64,000 nt of DNA from Wallemia ichthyophaga EXF-994 (GCF_000400465.1 NW_008806276.1:186001-250000), one strand, 5' to 3'; counted from the stretch's first letter, positions 32,790 through 44,368 are shown. Made by a program: numbers and translations. The notes: generated from the letters alone by a model not told the origin.

Positions 32790-34428
32790 ATGACAAAACC
32801 AGAAAATAAATACGAAGCAAAGTTTGAGTGGTTAGTCAGGAAATCGCTGTGTATTTAACGCTTAAATACCCCTGCAGGCATGATAGATCCGCCCACGACG
32901 TTCACCTCCAAGGAAGTTTCACGGGATGGATGAATGACAGCAATATCCCATTGAAGAAAGGCCAAGATGGCGTTTGGAGGGCTAGTCACTACGTAACCTA
33001 CTCAGCGAAACAGTAAGCCAACCAAACGCGTTTGAATTGGGCTTACACGTTTAATACAGCCAATATCGCTATAAAGTGAATGGGGAGTGGAAGATTGATC
33101 CACGCGTTGAGTCGTCGCATGGCAGTCCACTCAACGTCCTGGTCAACTACTTTTTCGCTCCAAATCAACCACCGTCGTCGAATAGAGCAGACAAGAAGAA
33201 AAACAAGAGGAAAACTAAGAAGGCTTTGAAGGGCGTCGATAGCCATGGTAATGAAACCCATGGCAACGACAGCCACGATGACAGCAACAGCAACTCAGAC
33301 CATGACGATGATGCCGTTGAACACCTCACTGACCATCATTCCAAGTCTAAAAACCGCGTCTCTGCTAATACTACATCTTGGCCAGCTATTCCTGAGAAAC
33401 CTGAGAAAACTCACGCTCACTCTGACAAGCAGCATAACCAGAAGAAAGAGGATAACCAGAATAACCAAGATAAGGCTTTTGACGGCGTTGTTGCAGGTGC
33501 TACTGAGGGTGCCAAGAAAAACACCGCAGACACCTCATACACTCATCAACAAGAAGTATCCCCAGAAGATGAATCAAAATCGGCTCAAGACAAGGTTGTT
33601 TCACCTGCTCAAGATGGCCATCAAGAAGATCAGCACAAAGAATCAGCCACCACCGACACCAATGATACTAGCAACACCAATGAAACACCGGATAATGTTA
33701 CAGACGACACTAAAATCAACCCACCAATAACTGGCGTCGCTGCTCAAGTTCCAACAAATTCCAACACCACTGGTGAAGATGTCAAGCACAAGGTTGAGGA
33801 TGCTGAGAAGAACGTCGATGACGTCAAGAAGAATGGTGAGGCTAAGGCAGATGAGTCCAATAAGGATGTCCAAGACAAGGCAGCAGTTGCTAAGCAGGAT
33901 GCTGAGAAGAAGGAGGCTCAAGCTAAACAGGATGCTGAGAAGAAGGCGGCTCAGGCTAAGCAAGATGAAGAAAATAAAGCAGCTCAAGCCAAGCAGGATG
34001 CCGATAAGAAGACGGAAGAAGCCAAGAACTCAGCCGCCCAAGCTAAACAAGACGCTGATAAGAAAGCTCAGGAAGCCAAGAACTCGGCCGACCAAGCTAA
34101 ACAAGACGCCGACAAGAAGGCTGAAGAAGCCAAAGACTCCGCAGCCCAAGCTAAGGGCGAAGTAAAGGAAAGCGCCACTCAAGCTAAAGAGCAGGTGAAT
34201 ACCTCTGCCGCGCAGGCTCAAACCCAAGCAAACAGCAGTGCCGCACAGGCCCAAAACGAGGCAAACACAGTCAAGAAGGATGCCACGAATGCAGCTAAGG
34301 AGAGTGCCTCTGAAGCTAAAACTGAGTCTAAAGAGGCAGTCAAAGAAGCCACTGAGAGGAAGCCTTCGCTGCCAAAGAGAATATCAAAACGTATCTCTGG
34401 AATGCTGCACCTTGGAAGTAAGAAGTAA
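32790..34428 (+). CDS. CBM48 (AMPK-beta-like) protein with LEA-like 11-mer repeats
   Basis: Exons 32790-32830, 32878-33012 and 33060-34428 encode 514 aa. Residues about 10-90 form a glycogen-binding-like CBM48 fold: VHLQGSFTGWMNDSNIPLKK, GVWRASHYVTYSAK and RYKVNGEWKIDPR, as in AMPK-beta and yeast Crp1/Mdg1. A long Asp/Thr/His/Lys-rich linker follows. Residues about 290-460 are a run of Ala/Lys/Gln/Asp 11-residue repeats of the type AKQDAEKKAAQ, some alternating with 7-residue units (AKNSAAQ), like group 3 LEA proteins. The tail is basic (KRISKRISGMLHLGSKK) and may bind membranes. Function is inferred only: the family suggests signalling or carbohydrate binding, the repeats a desiccation or osmotic-stress role. 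Confidence 0.8.
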
Positions 34429-34572
34429 AGCTTAGAGCTTAAAGCGAGACTTAATGCCCAATCCTACTAATTTAACTGTATCTACTTATAATTTTAATTT
34501 TAATAAACAAAATAAAATTTCACCTTATTAGTGTTGTCTCTGGCTTTGTCTATTTCCTTTAACACTACAGCG

Positions 34573-35665
34573 ATGAAAATAGCGATTGATTTCGATGACG
34601 TGATTAGCCAGACGAACAGAGCAATATGCGAGTGGCATAATGTGAGTGATACGCGGGGGGTTAAGGATTGTGCTGATATGTAACAATACAGCGGGTGTAC
34701 GGTACGCAATGGTCGATGGATGAATTCCACTGTAGGTGAAGTGCACTAGTAGCTGGCAGCTAACGGCTAACCAAAATAACTGCAGACTACCACTACTGGT
34801 GTGTGTCTTTCTATCCCTGCTTTTCTCATTTCTCATTTCTCCTTTTTTTCTAAATGACAGGAAAAATCCCGGTTGGGGTACGCCAGCGGAGTGTCAGGAG
34901 AAAGTGCGGGCATTCTACAGTGATCCGAAGGGTCTGCACAGCACGCAGCCCGTCGCCGGTGTCAAAGAAGCTTTATTGGCACTCCAAGCGCAAGGACACG
35001 ATCTGGTGATTGTGACTGCACGCAGTCGCAGCCAGCGCGCAATGACGACAGAGTGGCTAAGTCTGCATCTCGGTGGACTGTTTGATGAGCTCTACTTTGT
35101 CGGTCAGTTTGAGGAGGAAAAGGGGGAGCATTACGGGGAAACAAAGGAGGAGCACGGCGGAGATGGAGAGACGCAGGAGAAGGCGCAGGATCAGACACAG
35201 GACACACTCAAACACACCTCCAAGCACCCCTCCAAAGCTGATATCATCGACGGAATCGATGCTGAGGTGCTCATAGACGATTCGTTGGAGAACGCCTTAG
35301 AATGCGCCAGGCACACGCGCACAAGGGGTGTATTGGCGCGCACACAAACACCTATACGCACCCTTCTCTTTTCGCCACTCCCACCCACACAAAACATCCC
35401 CATCTACCACTATCCGTGGAATGTGGAGGTGTCGCGGGTGGATAATCAGCTCGACCACCTCAGTTATGCTGAGAGGAGGGCGCGCGGATTGAAAACAGGA
35501 GAAAGCAGAGAACCGACTCAGCTGCCTCAGTTTGTAGAGAGAGTCGAGGGCTGGAAGGGTGTTACGCGCTGGTTTGCTCATGCTAATGCTAATACTCATG
35601 CTAACGTTGATGCTCACACCCACCCACACACACACACACAACAACCTATCAAGGTAGAAGCCTAG
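34573..35665 (+). CDS. HAD-superfamily protein (nucleotidase-like)
   Basis: Four exons (34573-34641, 34692-34731, 34786-34798, 34861-35665) encode 308 aa. The N-terminal MKIAIDFDDVIS carries the HAD nucleophile and acid Asp pair; HDLVIVTARSRSQR is motif II and AEVLIDDSLENALEC is motif IV. The set resembles 5'-nucleotidase-like HAD proteins, but the substrate is unknown. The third exon has only 13 nt and restores YYHYWKNPGWG across the junctions. A Glu/Gln/His-rich insert (FEEEKGEHYGETKEEHGGD) sits in the cap region. The C-terminus is an Asn/Ala/His/Thr low-complexity tail encoded by short repeats at 35578-35640. Confidence 0.75.
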
Positions 35666-35724
35666 TATAGCGTCATGGAATGTAATTTGTAATGAATTAA
35701 ACACAATACACGCAATGTAATTCC

Positions 35725-36810
35725 TTATACATACCCCTGTAACGCAGCTACCTCTGCATTCATGACAGATGAAGTAGCAGCGCCGATTTGGACGTTATTA
35801 GCGAGAACGACAAACTTGATATCGAAGAGGGCGTCCCCTCTAACGCGACCGACGTTCACACCCGCGCCGTTCTGGTGGTCTCTGTCGAGGCGTGGCTGAG
35901 GTCTATCTTGTTCTTGGTGGACGGTGATGACCTGTTGTGGGGCAGAAGGAGCTCCTACGTGCTGAGCATCGCAGGTGTAAGCCGACAAAGCTTCCATGAC
36001 CTGCTGCGGTGATGGTTTCACCTTAGATGCAAATTTTACACCTGCACACACAGTGTGACCATCGATCACAGGCACGCGGTTGCACGTAGCTGAGACTGTG
36101 AGCGGGGATTGTGCGTGGTAGTCGAATGCATCATTTTGCGCGCTCACCCCACCGAGGATCTTGTACGTCTCCCACTCCATCTTGTCCTCCTCGCTGCCAA
36201 TGTATGGGACGACATTGTCGAGTATGTCGAGACTAGGAAGACCGGGGTAGCCACTGCCGGAGATAGCCTGGAGAGTTGTGGCTTGGACTTGCTCAAGTGG
36301 ACCGAACGCCTTTTCGAGTGCGGCGAGCGGGACAACGAGGGCTGTAGTGGAGCAGTTGGCGTTGGCGACAATGTAGCCTTTAGTGAGACCCAAAGACTTC
36401 TGCTGGGCTGGCAACACGCTGTAGTGGGAAGTGTTTATGAGTGGAACAACGAGCGGTACGAGTGGATCGCGGCGGTAGTTCTTAGCGTTGGAAAACACAG
36501 CAACGTGTGCATTTCTAAGGGCATCTTCAATTGGGCCAGCGACGTCGTGATCGAGACCAGAGAAAACGATGTCACATTGTTGGAAGTGCTCGACGGTACA
36601 TTCCTCAACTTGCATACGCTGTACACTCTCTGGAATTTGTTTAACTTGCTTCCATTTGGTTACGTCTCTATACGCCTTCCCCGCAGAGCGTGAGCTGGCA
36701 CCCAAAGCCACAAGCTTAAAGAAAGGATGATTGTGTAAATGAAGTATAAATCTCTGTCCCACTGTCCCCGTAGCACCAAGTACACCAACTTTGTATTCTC
36801 CCTTTAACAT
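35725..36810 (-). CDS. HOM2: Aspartate-semialdehyde dehydrogenase
   Basis: This NADP enzyme converts aspartyl-4-phosphate to aspartate semialdehyde, on the path to Met, Thr and Ile. A single exon gives 361 aa, the fungal length. The nucleotide-binding loop VGVLGATGTVGQRF is at residues 8-22, the active-site Cys at about 153 (ANANCSTTALVV), and the acid-base and substrate motifs follow (QAISGSGYPG, TCNRVPVIDGHT, GRVRGDALFDIKFVVLANN). It is head to head with S-adenosylmethionine synthetase across 67 bp, which may allow joint control of methionine and SAM supply. Confidence 0.94.
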   Translation of the reverse strand: MLKGEYKVGVLGATGTVGQRFILHLHNHPFFKLVALGASSRSAGKAYRDVTKWKQVKQIPESVQRMQVEECTVEHFQQCDIVFSGLDHDVAGPIEDALRNAHVAVFSNAKNYRRDPLVPLVVPLINTSHYSVLPAQQKSLGLTKGYIVANANCSTTALVVPLAALEKAFGPLEQVQATTLQAISGSGYPGLPSLDILDNVVPYIGSEEDKMEWETYKILGGVSAQNDAFDYHAQSPLTVSATCNRVPVIDGHTVCAGVKFASKVKPSPQQVMEALSAYTCDAQHVGAPSAPQQVITVHQEQDRPQPRLDRDHQNGAGVNVGRVRGDALFDIKFVVLANNVQIGAATSSVMNAEVAALQGYV

Positions 36811-36877
36811 TTCAATATTCGTTGGCTGATTTGACGCGAGAAATCTTCTTCCCCCTCAACCACCAAACGATCACATA
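36811..36877. promoter_or_regulatory. 67-bp shared promoter, HOM2 and SAM synthetase
   Basis: The two start codons lie only 67 bp apart on opposite strands. No CACGTG or TATA box is visible in this gap, so elements must lie within it unnamed or inside the coding regions. Confidence 0.5.
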
Positions 36878-38160
36878 ATGCCAGCCGCAGTGACTCACCA
36901 AGCCAACAAAACTCTCCCAGACGGTCATTTCCTCTTTACTTCTGGTGCGTCTATTCCCACCTATAACATTCTTCTCATTCCCCTTTAGAATCCGTCGGTG
37001 AAGGTCACCCAGACAAGATTTGCGATCAAGTTTCAGACGCTATTCTTGACGCTTGCCTGAGAGAAGACCCTTTCTCAAAGGTTGCATGCGAAACTGCTGC
37101 CAAGACTGGTATGATTATGGTCTCTCTTTTTTTTTCTTAGGTTTTTCACTCCTCACACACCATACAGGTCTTTGGTGAAATCACAACCAAGGCACACGTT
37201 GACTACCAATCTGTTATTCGCCAAACCATCAAGGAAATCGGCTACGATGATTCTGAAAAGGGCTTTGATTACAAGACATGTAACGTCCTTGTAGCTATCG
37301 AGCAACAGTCCCCAGATATCGCCCAAGGTCTTGACCACGGTGCGCTCGAGAACCTCGGTGCAGGTGATCAGGGTATTATGTTCGGTTATGCTACCGACGA
37401 GACACCTGAGTGTATGCCATTGACCATCTCACTCGCCCACAAACTCAACCAGGCGTTGGCTGTAGCACGTCGCACCGGTCAGCTTCCATGGGTTCGTCCA
37501 GACACCAAGACACAAGTCACGGTCGAGTACAAGAAGGAAGGCGGTGCAGTGATCCCAAAGCGCGTAGACACAGTCGTCGCCTCGCTTCAACACAGCGACG
37601 ATATCTCCACCGAGCAATTGCGCACAGAAGTTCTCGAGAAGATTATCAAACAGGTTATTCCCGCTGACCTCCTCGACGAGCACACCATCTACCACATTCA
37701 ACCATCCGGTCGCTTCGTCATTGGTGGTCCACAAGGTGACGCTGGTCTTACCGGCCGCAAGATCATTGTAGACACTTACGGTGGCTGGGGTGCACACGGT
37801 GGTGGTGCATTCTCTGGTAAGGATTTCTCCAAGGTAGACAGATCTGCCGCGTACACGGGTAGATGGATAGCCAAATCACTCGTCAAGGCTGGCCTCGTGC
37901 AGCGCTGTCTTGTGCAGTTGTCCTATGCTATCGGTGTGGCTGAGCCCCTCTCCGTCTTTGTCGACTCGTACAGCACCGCCAAGCAAGGTCACAGCGATGC
38001 ACAGCTCGTCGAAATTGTTAGAAATAACTTCAACCTCAAGCCAGGTGTTATCGTTAAAGCTCTCAACCTCCAACGCCCTATCTACAACGAGACGGCTAAA
38101 TATGGTCACTTCGGTCACCAAGGCGACTCATGGGAACAGCCTGCCGAGATCAAGTACTAG
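36878..38160 (+). CDS. SAM2: S-adenosylmethionine synthetase
   Basis: This enzyme makes SAM from methionine and ATP. Exons 36878-36944, 36989-37119 and 37168-38160 give 396 aa, the standard length. Family motifs: [39 protein letters not shown] (across intron 2), [15 protein letters not shown] and [19 protein letters not shown]. Codon use is biased toward C-ending codons, as in highly expressed genes. The intron 2 donor is GTCTCT, less usual here, but the frame and family sequence demand it. The paralogue number cannot be told from one window. Confidence 0.95.
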
Positions 38161-38415
38161 AGTGTCACATAAGGATTCAACCTCCCGTTTAAAAACACCA
38201 ACACCGTTCCATAGAAAGCTTACATATCCCTCCCCTTTCTTTCCTTCTTTGACTTGATTGTAAACATTGTACTTATAAACGTTCAACCGTGCTATCTTTG
38301 TGGTGTGCTAGTTGCCTGCCTAGAGAAGCTGCAGATTGCTTCCACTTTATTATGTATTTTCAGATTTTAAGCATCGTAGTAATTTTGTGTATGAGGGACA
38401 AACTTGCACTTAAAA

Positions 38416-38625
38416 ATGTCTCCTTCAGCTAAAAGCTCCAATTCATTCGCGTTGATAGATGACATTTTCAAGGCTTTTAGGGCATATTGTCTAATCGAAC
38501 CACTGACATGTAATTTGATAGACATTGCAGAAAATAATCAGATTTCAAGCGAATTTGTTGTGAAAGTTAAAGATGTATCCAATAAAACTAATTTAGCTGC
38601 TAAGGATTTAGCAGCCGAAAATTAA
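38416..38625 (+). CDS. Possible 69-residue protein, unknown
   Basis: A short ATG-started frame lies in the convergent gap between the SAM synthetase and carboxypeptidase genes. It reads MSPSAKSSNSFALIDDIF at the start and ends NKTNLAAKDLAAEN. It could form two helices. No family is recognised and no splice signals are needed; it may be a real small gene or a chance frame. Confidence 0.3.
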   Translation: MSPSAKSSNSFALIDDIFKAFRAYCLIEPLTCNLIDIAENNQISSEFVVKVKDVSNKTNLAAKDLAAEN

Positions 38626-38679
38626 GATAAAATTTTTTGGTGTTCGTAAATTACATTGGTCACTGAGATAACAAGGCAG

Positions 38680-40419
38680 CTAAGCATCTAAGCTGTCCAA
38701 CTGCTGTATAAACTGATGGAGGAAGGACATTGACTGGATATGAGCATCTTTATGTACGCGTTCATTGACAGTGTGTCTGTGGTGTGGTTGGTTAGATGTG
38801 AAAATCGATCAAGCTCGAACGCACATGTCCTTGGTCAAACTCGCATCGAAAGCCTCAAAGCGGAAGATATTCCTTGTGAGACGCCAATAATGGCGAGTGT
38901 CAGTATTACCGGCCATGAGATGAGGGCTGACGACGAGATCACCACCGAAGACATTCCTGAGAGAACCTACGAGTGTATCCCACACGTGACCACTCGTTGG
39001 TGTGTTGGGCGCGGGGTCGAGGGGGCTACCGAACACCTCCACCTGCACTGTACCGACGCCAAGTTCCGCGTCACCGACCAGCTTCCCGTCGAAACCCACA
39101 AAAGCCATCCCGAGCTCCTCAGCGTAGGGTTGTAGGAGGGATGTGAGATGCTCCTTCAAGCCGTGCACACTCCCCGCGACATCTATGCGCTGGTTGAAGA
39201 CAGCGGACGCGACTTCCGGGAGTGCGTTAACCTTGACTCCCCCCGCAATGAGATCAGCAGCCTGACTCGTCTGGATGAGGTAGCGGTCGCGCACATCGTG
39301 CTCTGCCACAGTGCGCGCTGCCTCCCCCCACAGACGCGTATTGGGAAGCTGTTGGCGTAAATGGGGATCAATCGCATCGAGCGATGCGGGGGAGTGTTCG
39401 AGCAGACACTGCAGATGTGTTGTGAAGGGGTTCTCCACGGCGAGGTGGGGTGCATGGGGATGTGCCTCCATGTGTGCTATTAGCTGTGCGAGGTATCCGA
39501 TAGACGTGTGGGGAGGTGGGATTGAGGAGTGGCCCCCGCGCGTCGCCACTGACACCTTCACATCTAAATACCCCTTCTCCTTCACGGCTGGAAGGGCAAA
39601 GGGGGTGGAGTGGCTGTGCAGGTCTAGCAAACCACCTTCGTCGAGCACTGCAATAGCGATATCACTGTCACTGTCACTAGTGGCGTACTTGTCGTGAATG
39701 CGCTCGCTAAGGTGCTTCGCACCCCGAGGGCCGCTTATTTCTTCATCGAAGCCGAACGACAGGATGATAGTGCGGCGTGGAGTAAACCCGGCATTAATGA
39801 GACCCTCAATTACTTCATAGATAGACAGGAGGAGGTTCTTGCAGTCGCCAGCGCCGCGGCCGTGCACCCAGCCATCGGGATCGATGTGACCCGAGAAGGG
39901 AGGCGCATCCCATCTGTCGACGGAGGTGGGGTCTACAGGTACGACATCCGCGTGCGCCATCAGAATAAGTGGTTTGAGGGACGCATCACTCCCGCGCCAT
40001 TCGTAGAGATTGCCATAATGGTTCACTGTCTCGTGAGAGAGCGTGGCATGGACTGCAGGGAAAGCGCGCTGGAGGAAGGCGTAAAAAGGCGGGAAAGTGT
40101 CGTAGCGTGTGTCGTTGCCGGGCTCGCGGAAATCGTCGTAGGAAATTGTCGGATAAGTGACACTCTCGCTCCAGCGCTCGATACTGCCATCAGGAACGCG
40201 GAAAGGGATAGCAGGGGAAGGGAGTGATGGTGCCTGTGCTGGACATTGAATCGGACTATCTGCTGCTGCTTTATCCGCCGAAGAATTGGAAAATAGCAGC
40301 GCGATGCGTGAGATGAGGTAAAGCGAGAGAATGACGCCAGCGATGAGAGGTCTCTTCCATCTGCTAGAATACGCTGCTGCTGCCGCTGCTGGGCGCGGAA
40401 GCGATTGCTTATCGGACAT
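38680..40419 (-). CDS. CPS1: Carboxypeptidase S-like M20 metallopeptidase
   Basis: This vacuolar membrane-anchored Gly-X carboxypeptidase has minus-strand exons 40419-38825 and 38776-38680 (563 aa). After a basic start, a single membrane anchor (PLIAGVILSLYLISRIALLF) precedes the lumenal enzyme, as in Cps1. Zinc-ligand regions of the M20 family are visible: LMAHADVVPV, GRGAGDCKNLL, FGFDEEISGPRGA and SVATRGGHSS. The last exon (IHTVNERVHKDAHIQ) supplies the family C-terminus and its His. The ATG at 40419 was chosen because the longer frame begins with GTG. A C-terminal fragment resembling this gene lies at 40552-40653 on the other strand. Confidence 0.9.
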
Positions 40420-40551
40420 GGTGGTAGTGGAGATACCATCAATCACATCATCCAATTGCACAAGTTATTCATAATAAATCAGCGGCAAAAATACTGTGAT
40501 TTATGCTGTATCACGTATTCATTTCAATCGTGGGCTCATTCATCACTCAGG

Positions 40552-40653
40552 AATTTCCACTTTGAGGCTTTCGATGGGAGTTTGACGCAGGTGGACAGCT
40601 TAGAGGCTGAGCATAACGGTCATCTTAGTATTTCCCTTGCAAATGAATTATGA
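40552..40653 (+). pseudogene. Fragment resembling the CPS1-like gene C-terminus
   Basis: A short stretch reads LRNFHFEAFDGSLTQVDSLE, close to TRNIFRFEAFDASLTKD of the neighbouring carboxypeptidase gene but on the opposite strand. Only about 15 residues match well, without the rest of the enzyme. It is probably the stub of an inverted duplicate. Confidence 0.4.
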
Positions 40654-42463
40654 AATGACTTCAAGAATTGTGGACTAGTTGCTTTCAAGGGGCGCATATA
40701 TAAGACCTTGATGACAAACAAGGGTTTCTCTACCTTATTAGAAAACATCAACAAAATTCTCGATTCCTCAATTAGCACTGGGATATCCGACTTTGATTTG
40801 TTTGAAAAGCATTGTGCGTATAAGTCTCACTCACTTCTTCGTTATAGAGACCAGCTCAATGACAAGGATTGATCATGGCTAAGAATCGAGAATTATGTGG
40901 CCAACAGTTATCATGCCCAAGACACAATCACTCAATCTTCTGGCTAGTCTCATTGCAACATATGAATAGAGTGTTTTGACTTTCAGCTACCATTTCTTCG
41001 ACGACTACGTAAATTATATCTTGGATACTTCTTTCACTTTCTTATCGTCCTTTGTTGTAAAACGTTCATTTTCTATCATAATGATTGACCACTCCGCATC
41101 AGTTCATGGAATTCATACTCGTTTTGAAGCAGGTACATGGCAATTTGTCCTTCTTAAACTTAACCGATTTATTACATGCTACTTCCCATCATTCATGCGC
41201 GTCCATTAATGTGGCTCGAGATGAAGGTGTGGAGCAGCGCCACGATGTTTGCTTAAGCTGTTAAAAAGTCATCAATGAACGGACACGAATGAATCAAGTA
41301 ATGTGTCAGAGAAATCTGTCAAATGCGTAGGTATATGGGATTTATGTTATGAATATTTGTAACATTTTCACTAACATCGGAAACATAGAAATGTATCGCG
41401 CGAAAGCAATCGAGACTGAAAATAATCTATCTGATAATATTCATCTGATTAATTTTCAGCTTGATACACGCCTTGAATACCTCTCCTGACGTCCGCAGGG
41501 GCCTGGATGAGGTGGAGTTGTTTTTATAGGAGATCGAACATTGGCAGGTGATCAAGAAATCAGGGGACTTATTTCGGTGGTCGCCAATAGGTTAAACTCA
41601 GATCAAGCGCTAATAATCTATATCTGCATATCTTATAGGTGACTCGGTTCCTGCATTTTCATTTCGATGCCGATGTCTCAATACTTCAGACTGTATCAGC
41701 TTTCACGAGCAGCTTTATTAATTACATAGGTAATTCTAATTTAGCCCCGACCATCACTCACTATGTTCAATCAAAGATAAGACTTTATACCATTGGTATT
41801 GTCAGGGCTCGTTTAGTAGATACCAGGGTGTCCTGAGACTTTATCCTAGTATTTGAGCTCTTTTTCAACAAATTATCCATCAACAGTATCCAAATTGCCC
41901 AGATCGCTCTGATACCCGACCAAATGAACACATTATTAAACTCTAGTTCTAATTTCATAGGCTTTCAAGACTCTCGAATAAACTCTTTAACAGATATTTG
42001 TTCAGATGGCACTTACTTAGATGCTCATTCGCTTAGCTATCCAACGGCTGTTGACAAATATCAAGTTATTAATATCTCGAAATAAACGCATTGATAGACA
42101 GAATTAGCCTAGCTGTAGACATATTTCCCCCATCCGACAATAAGCGATTTACTCATCTAAAATATCCAAACGAAGGTTATGTATACATATAAGTAGAGGT
42201 GTACAAGTATTATGGTCCATCCATTCTAGTCCTTCCTGGTACCAGAAATGAGTGTTACAGATGAGATTTTTTTTGATTAATAGACGCGTCATTTTCCCAA
42301 TGACTAGCGACTGAAACTTGAAGACTTGATAGAAAAGAAAAATAAAAGCGTATCGTCCATTTCAAGAAGACTCCAAGAATCCAAGACTCTATCGGATGTA
42401 CGTCGTTGAAGCGTGAGTAAACATAAATTGTTCATAATTTGCAATTACTTATCGTGCAGCCAT
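40654..42463. other. Gene-poor stretch with degenerate coding-like sequence
   Basis: This 1.8 kb holds several short open stretches in different frames on the plus strand (about 40672-40870, 40976-41209 and 41639-41836) broken by stops. Pieces such as KNCGLVAFKGRIYKTLMTNK look protein-like, but I cannot name a family or rebuild a frame with plausible introns. It may be a decayed gene. The rest is AT-rich. Confidence 0.35.
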
Positions 42464-43890
42464 CTAAATGGACAATGCAATAATAGTGGTGAGAGTAATT
42501 GCAATAGGGAGGATGAAGGCTGGTTGGTAGCTAGATGGAGCGGCGGATTCGCCGAAGCTGTCAGCATCGCCTACAGTCTGAGACGGCACTGTGCCAGCTT
42601 CAGTTTGGCTAGCCTTTGCATTTTCTGAAAGTTCCGCAAAACCGACAGCTGGTGGAGAGTATCTGAAGACAGTGTAGTAGTTCTTCATGAACGTGTCACC
42701 GAGGACCCACTCGAGACGGTTGTCAGTACCTTGAGTAGAACCAGAGCTGAGTGCAAATATTGCACCCTGGCAAGTCCCGTCGCTAGACTCGTTAAATTTG
42801 AGATCTTCAGGGTTGACTGCGTAAGGTGTACCATCGATTACAATCTCAATATTGGGATTCGTGGTGCAAGGGTAGAACCAATAGCCTTGGTAGTTGCCAG
42901 TGCCCTCTTGTGCGCCTTCAACAGCCTCCCAGATCTTTGCAATGTCGTCGTGAGGACCGCCGATGAGGGTAGTACCAGAATCAACACCTGCGCCGACAGT
43001 GATAGACGGGGAAAAAGCAGTAGAACCATCGACATTAATAGCGGTCATTTTAACTCTCCACCAGTCTTCACCCAAAATGCTGTGGTAAGAGACGTTGCCT
43101 GTGTAGAGCGAGTCGTCGAGTTCACCTAGAGTGAAGACACCGCCGGGTTCCAAAGACTGAGCCTGTCTGTTGGAACGCATACGTGTGAGATAGAATGACA
43201 TGGTATGGTCATCGCTGATCTGGCCATTCTGGACGAGTTGCTCCCAGAAAGGAGTACCGACATCTTGGGACAATTTGGCCCAAGCGAGACCCATGATACC
43301 CGAGACAGGAGCAGAAATGAGAGACGAGGTGACCTGATCGACGATGGCCAATGGGGAAGACGAGAGTTTGTAAGCGCCCAATTGAACGTCATCGGTAGCA
43401 TCGTAACCAAAAGCCTGTCCGGAGCCGTAAGTGACGGAGAATCCGTCCGTCCTGTTCTCAAAAGTGCTGCTGGTTTCGGGATCGTAGCCATTTCCAAACT
43501 TACCTTCCTCGGCGTCCGAGAGAGCCGAGTCGATGATCCACAGAGCCGAGGAGCCCGTATCTAGAATGACTTGGAACGTCTGCTGCGGGGTGCCGATGCC
43601 GATAGTCGCGTAGTAAGCGCTGTTGAATGATTAGATTATGTCATATGTGATCAATAACCCTAGACTCACGCATCGATATTTTGGTTTGTGAGTGCGATAA
43701 TTGATCTGGTGGACATTCTCTCGCGGCCGAGAAGCAATGGATGGCCGTACTTAGCACGCTGCTTGAGGCCTTGAGCGTATGCCCATTCCTGTGTGTCTGA
43801 ATTGCGTATGGAGTGGTAGATTGGGAGAGAGACGCTGCTAGCGAGCGCGACTGCAATCTCTGCAGCCAAAATTATTATTTTCAACAACAT
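42464..43890 (-). CDS. Secreted GPI-type aspartic protease
   Basis: This pepsin-like (A1) protease has exons 43890-43670 and 43619-42464 on the minus strand (458 aa). A signal peptide (MLLKIIILAAEIAVALASS) and propeptide precede the mature enzyme. The two catalytic motifs are VILDTGSSALW and AGVDSGTTLIGG, with the flap region FSVTYGSGQAFGY. The pair of cysteines in YPCTTNP and DGTCQG likely forms the usual disulfide. The C-terminus is Ser/Thr-rich and ends in a hydrophobic tail (PAFILPIAITLTTIIALSI), fitting a GPI anchor as in yapsins. The single intron (43620-43669) lies just before the first catalytic domain. Confidence 0.9.
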
Positions 43891-44368
43891 GGTCGTTGTG
43901 GGTCAAGGAACAATGATTACGCTGCTGTGTAACTGTGCCCAGGCTTTCCGCCGAATTTCTGTGGATCACAAGAGCCGAGATATTGGAGTTATGGCTAAAA
44001 ATATGCTAAAATTTCGTTATCGATTTTAGATATTTATACTTTCCTTCCGCAGCTGGTCAAGCATACTTAATTACTCAGTGCCTGTGCGAAGTGCTTGTCG
44101 TTGTACCTCGATTCATTCTAGAGACGGAAATTTGAAGGAAAATGGCCCCGTTTTGATCTCTTTCATATTCCACTACCCACACCGGTCCACTAATTGTCTA
44201 GTTTACTCGGCTGCGGCGTCAAAATTTTATACTACCCATCTAGCACTAGAATCGATATTAGCATGGCTATACAACTCCAAATATACTCATACTCCAAATA
44301 AATCTCTAATATCCACCCAGATAGTGCCATCCCTCTATCATCTCAACCATCATCATCTAAATTACAAG
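43891..44368. promoter_or_regulatory. Divergent upstream region, protease and SRP54
   Basis: 478 bp without a gene. The part before SRP54 is rich in short C/T/A tracts typical of a leader. No named element. Confidence 0.35.

Noticed and set aside
33643..33987. 114-codon hydrophobic ORF antisense to the LEA-like repeats
   Set aside because: The complement of Lys/Asp/Gln/Ala repeats automatically gives Leu/Ile/Ser-rich frames; no independent evidence.
43466..43504. Possible stop-free intron (GTAAGT..CAGCAG) in the aspartic protease
   Set aside because: Its translation (KFGNGYDPETSST) is the conserved segment of pepsin-like enzymes and must be coding.
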